A stretch of DNA of 14,566 nucleotides from NCBI GenBank assembly GCA_017617145.1, contig JAFZWX010000195.1:1-14566 (forward strand), in the 5' to 3' direction. A model generated the notes under the pieces. It searched no databases. It saw only the letters and a program-made list of their open reading frames with translations, and was not told where the DNA came from. This DNA is from Treponema sp. (GTDB taxonomy: Bacteria > Spirochaetota > Spirochaetia > Treponematales > Treponemataceae). Numbering within the stretch: position 1 is the stretch's first letter; each line of letters starts with the position of its first letter. This document shows, in pieces, positions 1 to 5,231 of the stretch. Position numbers and translations under genes: made by a program.

Positions 1-8
1 ATAAATTT

Positions 9-37
9 AATATACAACACATATGTTGTGTTGTCAA
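9..37 (-). promoter_or_regulatory. Promoter with operator-like inverted repeat, reading off the left edge
   Basis: On the minus strand there is TTGACA (32-37), a 17-nt spacer and TATATT (9-14), a near-consensus sigma-70-type promoter pointing out of the window. The spacer is almost filled by an inverted repeat, ACAACAC (14-20) and GTGTTGT (28-34), which could be a repressor operator or simply a hairpin. The gene it would drive lies beyond the window. This is inferred from motif match and spacing only. Confidence 0.45.
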
Positions 38-83
38 CTTTGATTATATTATATCATACACTTTGATTTTATTATATCATACA
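38..83. repeat. Tandem duplication of a 23-bp unit
   Basis: Two adjacent 23-nt copies (38-60 and 61-83) differ at one position (A at 46, T at 69). On the minus strand each copy contains TGATATAAT, which resembles an extended -10 element. The pair lies between the reverse transcriptase stop and the promoter-like site at the window edge, so it may be a duplicated promoter or binding site. Confidence 0.75.
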
Positions 84-88
84 GAAAA

Positions 89-1123
89 TCAATTGTCGGA
101 CTTAAGAATCATATTCTTTGTAACAACCTTTTCACAAATCCGCTTGTATAAATGCCAGCTGTTTCCATGAGAAAGATGTCCTTTATAACTTGCCATCATA
201 TTCGAAAAATCAAAACAAATACTGTTATGTAATTTTGTTTTTATCTTGCTAAAAATCCGTCTACGAGAAGCGGCTTTTATTTTTTGTATAATTCTTCCAT
301 TTTTATCATAAAAAAATCGCCAGCCAAGAAACTCAACACCATTTTTGGTTGTAAAAATTGCAGATTTTGAATTAAGCATTATATTTTCTTTTTCTACCTC
401 GAGTCGCAAATACTCAAGTATAGTTCTAGCCTGATTTCGATTATTAACAAGAATAATCATATCGTCCATATAGCGAACATAAAACTTAATTCTAAGTCTT
501 TCCTTTACGATTCTGTCAATTCTATCCAAATACAAAAGTGCAAAACATTGGCTAGACTGATTTCCCATAGGTAATCCAATCCCATTACCATAAGAATCAA
601 TTATTGTGTGTAAAAGCCATTTTGTATCATCATCAAAATTGAACCTTTCAAGCTTTCTATATAAAACATCATGGTCTATACTTGGAAAATATTTTTTTAT
701 ATCTAGCTTAATAAAATATCCTCTATTACCATATTTTTTATAATGCTCTGTCATAAAATGGCGCAATAGTTTAATTGCATAATCTGTTCCTTTGCCTTTT
801 CGACAGGCACAATTTGCATTAATTAGATGCTTTTCTAAAAGAGGAATAAGAAGATTATCACAAACAGAATGTTGAACAATACGGTCACAATATGGAATAG
901 CCTGAATCTCACGTTCCTTAGGATCATAAATCATAAACTTTCGGTATTCACCAATTTTGTATTTATGATATTTTAAATCATAATGAAGCTTCCAAAGATT
1001 ACGACTTAGGTTTGCTTCAAAGTTTATAACTTCCCTCTTATGCTGCTTACATAATCTGGCACGTTGGTGAGCTTTAAAAAGGTTTTCAAATGAAATAATA
1101 TCTTCAAAACTAACAGGTTTCAT
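89..1123 (-). CDS. DGR-type reverse transcriptase
   Basis: This 344-residue protein is the reverse transcriptase of the diversity-generating retroelement. It is expected to copy the template-repeat RNA into cDNA with random bases opposite template adenines. Visible motifs are LDIKKYFPSID (motif A, metal-binding Asp near residue 141), GNQSSQ (about 187-192) and catalytic YMDD (about 218-221). The GxxxSQ form is a DGR hallmark; group II intron enzymes usually have QGxxxSP. No maturase or endonuclease domain follows, and the length fits the family. The frame is open to a TTG at 1174 and has an ATG at 1165, but the ATG at 1123 gives the expected N terminus (MKPVSFEDII, then a basic KAHQRAR stretch). 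No strong ribosome binding site precedes any of these starts. avd and TR lie just upstream on the same strand. Family assignment is secure; activity is inferred. Confidence 0.95.
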   Translation of the reverse strand: MKPVSFEDIISFENLFKAHQRARLCKQHKREVINFEANLSRNLWKLHYDLKYHKYKIGEYRKFMIYDPKEREIQAIPYCDRIVQHSVCDNLLIPLLEKHLINANCACRKGKGTDYAIKLLRHFMTEHYKKYGNRGYFIKLDIKKYFPSIDHDVLYRKLERFNFDDDTKWLLHTIIDSYGNGIGLPMGNQSSQCFALLYLDRIDRIVKERLRIKFYVRYMDDMIILVNNRNQARTILEYLRLEVEKENIMLNSKSAIFTTKNGVEFLGWRFFYDKNGRIIQKIKAASRRRIFSKIKTKLHNSICFDFSNMMASYKGHLSHGNSWHLYKRICEKVVTKNMILKSDN

Positions 1124-1382
1124 AATAAAAAAGGTGATTAAAACAAGTTCAAAAAAGCTTGTCATAACCACCAAATAATTCTGTAACTTAATGTTACGTG
1201 CCGTAAAGGAGAATTAAAATATCAAGCCGTCACGACAGACAGAATTAAGTATTTTTCCCTGCAGCTCTATCGTCCGCAAGGAACAGGCAAAAGCTCCTTT
1301 GTCTCCGGTTCTGTCTTACTCACCTGAGTACAGATAACTGACCATTTTTTCAAAATAACTTACGTTTTATCTGAATAAGAGG
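1124..1382 (-). ncRNA. TR-RT spacer, probable 3' part of the TR RNA
   Basis: This roughly 260-nt stretch lies between the template repeat and the reverse transcriptase and has no convincing gene. In the Bordetella phage DGR the equivalent spacer is part of the RNA needed for cDNA priming. Two pairing elements are visible: a 9-bp inverted repeat (1176-1184 with 1239-1247) and a small hairpin (1183-1187 with 1193-1197). That this spacer is the cDNA-priming RNA is inferred from position and family knowledge; the RNA ends are unknown. Confidence 0.5.
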
Positions 1383-1514
1383 CAAATCCGGCACAACACC
1401 CCCATTTGTATTGTTAACGTTGTTGTTGTTGTTGGCATTGCCATCATTGTTGACGTTGCGCGCGTTGTTACTATTGTTATAGTTAGGAGAGCGCAGCCAC
1501 CACCAGCCACCGTT
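1383..1514 (-). repeat. DGR template repeat (TR)
   Basis: This 132-nt segment is the non-coding, adenine-rich template of the DGR. Read in the VR frame it encodes 18 Asn codons (AAC/AAT) separated by fixed codons such as those for GGWWWLRSP. Against VR at 2080-2214 the fixed codons match, and I count 22 substitutions at template adenines and one elsewhere (coding G to T, 1402 against 2099). The 3' part, GTTGTGCCGG, is identical in both and fits the initiation-of-mutagenic-homing end. TR has five consecutive AAC codons where VR has six codons, so TR is 3 nt shorter. A 62-codon reading frame runs through it (1350-1538) but is probably not expressed. Confidence 0.96.
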
Positions 1515-1564
1515 TTGCAGCTTCTTCCTGAGCTCCATTTTTTTCCGGCAGGAGCAGCCTACCT

Positions 1565-1600
1565 AAACGCCTTTTTACGGCATATCACCTGACGGCGTTT
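1565..1600. repeat. Inverted repeat at the avd 3' end, upstream of TR
   Basis: AAACGCC (1565-1571) pairs with GGCGTTT (1594-1600) around a 22-nt loop, overlapping the avd stop codon. It lies about 50 nt before TR on the transcribed strand. It may be a structural element of the TR RNA or a weak hairpin that separates avd translation from the TR. No U-run follows, so a terminator is unlikely. Confidence 0.4.
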
Positions 1601-1964
1601 TATTCCTTTTTTTATCGCTGTCTATCCATTTGCCTAAAAAGAGTAAGCATTCTGCCTGCAGCTTGCTTATATTTTCAAACTGATTAGGTAAAATACAGCC
1701 ACTTTCCATGCAAATCATAGAAAAATAACCAAGCAGATTTAACAGTCTGCCAGCTTTCTGCTGATATTTCAGCCTTTTTAAATCTGATAATGGCAACATA
1801 TTTGCCAAAAGCAGTTTTTCTATTATATCAAGGCAATAATTCTGCAACCGAACAACAAGTGTAAAACGAAACTTTTTTGGAGATTTTTCCGTTACCGTTA
1901 TTACATACTTTGCAAGCTCTTTTGCCTTGGTAATTACATACAGTTCACTTTTCTTTGTTGGCAT
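1575..1964 (-). CDS. avd: DGR accessory variability determinant, four-helix-bundle protein
   Basis: This 129-residue, almost entirely helical and basic protein matches the Avd family by recognition of its sequence: an N terminus MPTKKSELYVITKAKELAKY, then VTEKSPKKFRF, RLQNYCLDIIEKLLLAN, a basic KRLKYQQKAGRLL helix, GCILPNQFENISK and a C-terminal LGKWIDSDKKR. Avd forms a pentameric four-helix-bundle barrel that binds the reverse transcriptase and TR RNA and is required for cDNA synthesis and mutagenic homing in characterised DGRs. The ATG at 1964 gives the usual MPxKKSEL start; the frame extends to a TTG at 2003, but that part falls in a terminator hairpin. No clear Shine-Dalgarno site precedes the ATG. 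Its place between target and TR is the classic DGR order. Confidence 0.92.
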   Translation of the reverse strand: MPTKKSELYVITKAKELAKYVITVTEKSPKKFRFTLVVRLQNYCLDIIEKLLLANMLPLSDLKRLKYQQKAGRLLNLLGYFSMICMESGCILPNQFENISKLQAECLLFLGKWIDSDKKRNKTPSGDMP

Positions 1965-1982
1965 AACTAACAACTTATGTTT

Positions 1983-2029
1983 GTAAAAAAATGCAGAGCG
2001 CAAAGCGCCTTTTCTGCATTTTTTTTACA
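1983..2029 (-). terminator. Terminator-like hairpin between target gene and avd
   Basis: On the minus strand an A-rich arm ending ATGCAGA pairs with TCTGCAT followed by seven T residues. An inner GCGC-TTT-GCGC hairpin (about 1998-2008) sits inside, with a short bulge. It would end transcription of the target gene, and its A/T flanks make it potentially bidirectional. It also lies at the predicted 5' end of RNA from the promoter at 2031-2059, where it would more likely act as a 5' stem-loop. Confidence 0.7.
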
Positions 2030-2030
2030 G

Positions 2031-2059
2031 ATTACAATTCGTAAGTAGATTATAGTCAA
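2031..2059 (-). promoter_or_regulatory. Candidate promoter for avd-TR-RT
   Basis: TTGACT (2054-2059), a 17-nt spacer and TGTAAT (2031-2036) match the sigma-70 consensus at 5 of 6 positions in each box. The -35 box overlaps the distal arm of the VR-adjacent hairpin. Predicted transcription starts near 2024, so avd, TR and RT could be transcribed independently of the target gene. Motif evidence only. Confidence 0.5.
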
Positions 2060-2080
2060 TTTCACTGAAGTGAAATTGAC
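2055..2080 (-). other. VR-adjacent hairpin of the DGR target site
   Basis: A perfect 12-bp inverted repeat with a 2-nt centre (2055-2066 pairs with 2069-2080) starts exactly at the 3' edge of VR and contains the stop codon of the target gene. In the Bordetella phage DGR a hairpin or cruciform a few bases past VR enhances mutagenic homing. The position and length here fit that role. The last residues of the target (SISLQ) are encoded by its proximal arm. Confidence 0.85.
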
Positions 2081-3120
2081 AAAGCCGGCACAACACCCAC
2101 ACGGGCATAGCTAACGTTGCTGTCGATGTAGCCGGCATCGCCATCATCGCTGACGTAGCGCGCGTAGTCACTATAGTCATAGAAAGGAGAGCGCAGCCAC
2201 CACCAGCCACCGTAGTCACTTTCACTACTTTGAGAAGCATAGTTTGCCTTTGCAAAATCTGTAGTTACTCTAATACGTGTATTTCCTGTCCCATACGAAT
2301 CGTATACGTCAAAGCCATAGTTTGACGTTGTAACTTCCTTTTCACTAAGCAGGAATATTTTGTCACTTGTGTTTTCGCAGACATACTTTGTTGCTTTATA
2401 TATGTTGTTTCCGCTGTCTGTAGTACTTTCGGCAGTATTATCTACGGTTGTTGTTGCAATACGTTTCTGTGCAGAGCTAGTAAAGGCTGTCTGCAGGAAG
2501 CCCTTGTTATTATAAATATCTTCTGTAGTCATAGAAGAACTTGAAGAAGATTGTTTGTAATATGAAAGTCCGTTTAAATATGCCCTGATTTTGCTTTCTT
2601 TGTAATTATTTGGATAAACAGTATTGCCATTTACAGTTCTGTCTACATTATAATAATCATAATACTCTACATTCGCTGTCAAAATATTTTCTGCCAGCAG
2701 AAGTGCTTTTCCACTACCATTATAGTCTTTTGTAAGTACACGCCACTTAATTGGTTCTACCTTAAAGTATTTTGTACTATTTGCACTGCTTTCTGCAACT
2801 TCAGTTCCATCGCTGTATTTATAATAAGAAACGAGTGCATCTTCGGCGCATTTCACATACCAGCAGCCATCACTTCCTCTATAGTAAGTAAAGGCGCCAT
2901 GTACTTCACTCTTATTTTCGTCCACTGTAACATTATCTGCCTTTATTGTCTGCGGCCAGTCACCAAATAGTACATAAACACCCTCTTTTCCCAAAGTTCC
3001 GCCTGTACCTGCCGGAAGAATTTCTGGAACTTCATGAAATTTGTATTCTGCAGAAAAAGCATTTCCACAAATCAGCAAAGCAAACATTAATACAAAAAAA
3101 GAAATTTTAATTGATTTCAT
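2062..3120 (-). CDS. Secreted DGR target protein, DUF6273/C-type-lectin-like
   Basis: This 352-residue protein carries the hypervariable segment. It begins with a signal peptide (basic MKSIK, hydrophobic core, likely cleavage after AFSA). LLIC within it is a poor lipobox, so lipid anchoring is possible but less likely. Residues from about 120 show a DUF6273-like pattern: IKWRVL, ALLLAENIL, ESKIRAYLNG, FTSSAQKRI, DKIFLLSEKEV and GGWWWLRSP, ending in a GVVPAL strand. VR covers residues 303-347, so the displayed loops at the C terminus vary, as in C-type-lectin DGR targets, which commonly bind ligands or host surfaces. The ATG at 3120 is chosen because AGGAGA (3127-3132) precedes it; the frame extends to 3141. 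The start is 1 nt after the stop of the HTH gene, with its ribosome site inside that gene, suggesting coupling. The binding partner is unknown. Confidence 0.9.
   Translation of the reverse strand: MKSIKISFFVLMFALLICGNAFSAEYKFHEVPEILPAGTGGTLGKEGVYVLFGDWPQTIKADNVTVDENKSEVHGAFTYYRGSDGCWYVKCAEDALVSYYKYSDGTEVAESSANSTKYFKVEPIKWRVLTKDYNGSGKALLLAENILTANVEYYDYYNVDRTVNGNTVYPNNYKESKIRAYLNGLSYYKQSSSSSSMTTEDIYNNKGFLQTAFTSSAQKRIATTTVDNTAESTTDSGNNIYKATKYVCENTSDKIFLLSEKEVTTSNYGFDVYDSYGTGNTRIRVTTDFAKANYASQSSESDYGGWWWLRSPFYDYSDYARYVSDDGDAGYIDSNVSYARVGVVPALSISLQ
2080..2214 (-). repeat. DGR variable repeat (VR)
   Basis: This 135-nt segment encodes residues 303-347 of the target protein and is the recipient of mutagenic homing. 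It is 45 codons long against 44 in TR. Positions that are AAC or AAT in TR now encode Tyr, Phe, Asp, Ser, Arg, Ile or Gly, while GGWWWLRSP, the Ala-Arg pair and the GVVP end stay fixed. Substitutions lie almost only at template adenines, including GAT to GCT near the 3' end. The extra codon lies in the stretch corresponding to the AAC run of TR. Confidence 0.96.
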
Positions 3121-3121
3121 T

Positions 3122-3859
3122 TTATTTCTCCTGTTTTGCATTTTTTAGTAATTCAGAACCAATCTCAAATATAGGTTTCATTAGCGGACCCACAACAGGA
3201 ATGCAATCTCCAATCAAATTTCCCAATTGGTCAACTCCTTCAGACAAAATCTTATCCTTAATAATTTTTGAAAGTGTAGCAGGAGCAAACTCAGATACAT
3301 CGACTTTTCTATCTGCAAGCTGCTTTTTTATTGCAGCTTGTATTTTTGGGGAATCTGATTCTGGGGCAATAACTAAAAGAAGCTTCAGAAAATATTCTGG
3401 AGCAATCTGAAGAAGCTTTGAATTAAGAGTAACTTCTGTATATCCGCCACCACTTTCAATACAATTCTTTATTTCCATCAAAAGATTTGGATCTGGTATA
3501 TAAACACGTATTTTTCCTTCTTCAAATCTTGCGTTTTGCAAAAGCTCTGCAAAAGATGCTCTCCAGTCAGAGTTATACGGATAACGTAATTCCTTTTTGA
3601 TTTTAAGGTTACTTACACGCTGTTGGGTTATACCCAATTTTTTTGACAGTGTATAATCGCTGTACGAATTAAAATCTGATTTTGATTTGCTTAATATTCT
3701 GTCTAAAAATATCGAAAACATTAAGACATCAAAATCTGCTTTCTGCATGTTCCCAAAATTACAGAAATAATAATTCTCTGCAATTTTATCAAACGCCTCA
3801 ATTTTGCTTTTATCATCAAATAAGTTTTGATAATATTCCTCAAAAGCTTTTCTTTCCAT
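3122..3859 (-). CDS. HTH-containing protein of unknown function in the DGR operon
   Basis: I do not recognise a named family for this 245-residue protein. Around residues 68-95, SDYTLSKKLGITQQRVSNLK looks like a helix-turn-helix of the kind that reads DNA, followed by a basic stretch. The middle has IRVYIPDPNLLMEIKNCIES and an acidic/helical part. The C terminus has a glycine-rich hydrophobic segment, GNLIGDCIPVVGPLMKPIF, that could be a membrane or packing helix. An AGGAG site precedes the ATG. It is the first gene of the DGR operon, with the target starting 1 nt after its stop. This makes a regulator or a partner of the target plausible, but neither is shown. Standard DGR accessory genes (Avd, HRDC) do not look like it. 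Confidence 0.75.
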   Translation of the reverse strand: MERKAFEEYYQNLFDDKSKIEAFDKIAENYYFCNFGNMQKADFDVLMFSIFLDRILSKSKSDFNSYSDYTLSKKLGITQQRVSNLKIKKELRYPYNSDWRASFAELLQNARFEEGKIRVYIPDPNLLMEIKNCIESGGGYTEVTLNSKLLQIAPEYFLKLLLVIAPESDSPKIQAAIKKQLADRKVDVSEFAPATLSKIIKDKILSEGVDQLGNLIGDCIPVVGPLMKPIFEIGSELLKNAKQEK

Positions 3860-3896
3860 TTTTTTTCTCCTTTTCCTGAATAATTATTTAAAACAC

Positions 3897-3941
3897 AAAA
3901 AGGCAGGATACCGCACAAAAAGTACGGTATCCTGCCTTTTT
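3897..3941 (-). terminator. Strong intrinsic terminator or attenuator in the DGR leader
   Basis: A 17-bp perfect stem (3897-3913 with 3925-3941), GC-rich in the middle, encloses an 11-nt loop. T-runs flank it in both directions. On the minus strand it sits 37 nt before the HTH gene start and downstream of two promoter-like sites and the octamer array. It may simply end ldhA transcripts, or it may gate transcription into the DGR operon. Confidence 0.85.
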
Positions 3942-3970
3942 ATTGTTTTTTCGAAATTTATTCTCTATTC

Positions 3971-4010
3971 GTGAGTTCGTGAGTTCGTGAGTTCGTGAGT
4001 TCGTGAGTTC
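3971..4010. repeat. Tandem octamer array, five copies
   Basis: GTGAGTTC is repeated five times without interruption (GAACTCAC on the transcribed minus strand). It lies between a promoter-like -10 box (4012-4017) and the leader hairpin (3897-3941). Short tandem arrays like this change copy number by slipped-strand mispairing, so the leader length may vary between cells. Confidence 0.95.
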
Positions 4011-4011
4011 G

Positions 4012-4040
4012 ACCTTATTCATTTTGTAAAACTTTGTCAA
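4012..4040 (-). promoter_or_regulatory. Promoter-like site P2 upstream of the DGR operon
   Basis: A consensus TTGACA (4035-4040) is separated by 17 nt from TAAGGT (4012-4017), which keeps the important T1, A2 and T6 positions. Transcription would start near 4005, inside the first octamer copy, and run through the array and the hairpin. Motif evidence only. Confidence 0.4.
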
Positions 4041-4065
4041 CTGCATTTTTCTTGTTCTTTTGTAA

Positions 4066-4093
4066 ATTATATCATAAACAGGGGATTATGCAA
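4066..4093 (-). promoter_or_regulatory. Promoter-like site P1 just downstream of ldhA
   Basis: TTGCAT (4088-4093), a 16-nt spacer and a consensus TATAAT (4066-4071) preceded by TGA form a promoter-like site on the minus strand. It directly follows the ldhA stop. With P2 it makes a tandem pair ahead of the octamer array and DGR operon. Confidence 0.45.
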
Positions 4094-4096
4094 TTT

Positions 4097-5089
4097 TTAT
4101 TTCACTTCGTTCACCAGCTCTTTGCCGGCTTTAAATGCCTTTACATTTTCGAGCGTTGTATCAGCAAGATTTTTGAGTGCGTTTGTTGTAAGAAAAGCCT
4201 GATGTCCTGTGATGATAACATTCGGGAATGTCAGCAGGCGCGCAAGAACATCGTCGGTCATGATGTCGGTTGACCAGTCGCTGAAGAAATATTTGCTTTC
4301 TTCTTCGTAAACATCCATGCCAATTCCGCCAATGTGGCCGTGCTTGAGGGCGTGAACAAGTGCCTTTGAATCAATAAGTGCACCGCGACCTGTGTTGATA
4401 ATTACAGCATCGTGCTTCATCATTTTCATTGAATCATGATTTACAATATGCTTTGTTTCTTCGGTAAGCGGACAGTGAAGACTCAAAACATCACTCTGCT
4501 TAAAGATTTCTTCAAGAGTTACATATTCAACATTCTGCTGGGCAGCCCACTCCTTATTCGGATACGGATCATAAGCAATGATTTTCATTCCAAAACCCTT
4601 AAGGATATCTCCCATTATGCGACCGATTTTTCCAGTACCAAGGATTCCTGCCGTTAGTCCGTGAAGATCGCGGCCGGTTAGTCCTTCTATATTAAAGTTA
4701 GCGGTTTTTGTTCTTAAATAAGCCTGAGGTGTATGACGAGTGAGCGACATCAAAAGTGCAACACCATGCTCGGCAACTGCATAAGGAGAATAAGCCGGAA
4801 CGCGAACTACCTTTATTCCAGCAGCGGCGGCAGCTTTGAGGTCCACGTTATTAAAGCCCGCACATCGCAAGGCAATAAGCTTTACTCCGCATTCTTTGAG
4901 AGTTTTGATAACCTGTTCATTTACAACATCATTTACAAAAACACAAACAACCTCATAACCTTTAGCGGTCATTGCGGTGTTTTCGTTGAGCTTGTAATCT
5001 TTAAAATCAATCTTGTATTTAAAGTTTTCATTTGCAAGAGTGAACGACTGTTTGTCGTATGAATGTGTGTCAAAAAATGCGATTTTCAT
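4097..5089 (-). CDS. ldhA: D-lactate dehydrogenase
   Basis: This 330-residue enzyme reduces pyruvate to D-lactate with NADH in the cytoplasm, regenerating NAD in fermentation. It closely resembles E. coli LdhA: FVNDxV, LIALRCAGFNNVDL, VVRVPAYSPYAVAEH, a nucleotide-binding GTGKIG (151-156) and the catalytic trio Arg235, Glu264 and His296, which fall at the same numbers as in E. coli. The conserved C-terminal GHQAFLT is intact. Start at 5089: GAGGAG lies 9 nt upstream, so the in-frame ATG at 5110 is less likely. It is divergent from copA and is followed by the DGR leader. A more general 2-hydroxyacid dehydrogenase is the main alternative, but the identity in the catalytic region favours LdhA. 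Confidence 0.93.
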   Translation of the reverse strand: MKIAFFDTHSYDKQSFTLANENFKYKIDFKDYKLNENTAMTAKGYEVVCVFVNDVVNEQVIKTLKECGVKLIALRCAGFNNVDLKAAAAAGIKVVRVPAYSPYAVAEHGVALLMSLTRHTPQAYLRTKTANFNIEGLTGRDLHGLTAGILGTGKIGRIMGDILKGFGMKIIAYDPYPNKEWAAQQNVEYVTLEEIFKQSDVLSLHCPLTEETKHIVNHDSMKMMKHDAVIINTGRGALIDSKALVHALKHGHIGGIGMDVYEEESKYFFSDWSTDIMTDDVLARLLTFPNVIITGHQAFLTTNALKNLADTTLENVKAFKAGKELVNEVK

Positions 5090-5115
5090 ATTAAATATCT
5101 CCTCTGTCATTAATA

Positions 5116-5144
5116 AATATAATATGAAATATTTGGAAAAGCAA
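5116..5144 (-). promoter_or_regulatory. Candidate ldhA promoter
   Basis: TTGCTT (5139-5144), 17 nt and TATATT (5116-5121) lie upstream of ldhA on the minus strand, with the ribosome site about 15 nt further on. The spacing is ideal and both boxes are near consensus. Motif evidence only. Confidence 0.5.
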
Positions 5145-5145
5145 C

Positions 5146-5190
5146 GTCATTGCGAGCGAAGCGTGGCAATCCACATCATTGCGCAATGAC
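5146..5190. repeat. Dispersed palindromic element between ldhA and copA
   Basis: GTCATTGCG (5146-5154) and CGCAATGAC (5182-5190) form the ends of an inverted repeat, and the right end itself holds the palindrome TCATTGCGCAATGA. The interior GAGCGAAGCGTGGCAATCC is a sequence class common as an intergenic repeat in many bacterial genomes. Seven T residues follow on the plus strand, so it could also act as a terminator. Confidence 0.65.
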
Positions 5191-5231
5191 TTTTTTTACG
5201 CTTTACTGTATATTTGTAAGCGGAGGCTAAC

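Noticed and set aside
89..1123. Group II intron or retron reverse transcriptase
   Set aside because: The GxxxSQ motif, the lack of maturase/endonuclease domains, and the neighbouring avd, TR and VR all favour a DGR.
1350..1538. 62-codon frame running through TR
   Set aside because: It is Asn-rich because it reads the template repeat in the VR frame. It has no clear ribosome site, and TR is expected to function as RNA.
1965..2003. N-terminal extension of avd from a TTG start
   Set aside because: It would place the start inside the terminator hairpin, and the extra residues do not fit the usual Avd N terminus.
2025..2255. Minus-strand frame overlapping VR in another register
   Set aside because: It is a shadow of the target gene, arising because VR has few stops in that frame.
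3971..4010. CRISPR array
   Set aside because: The units are 8 bp and contiguous, with no spacers and no cas genes. It is a simple tandem repeat.
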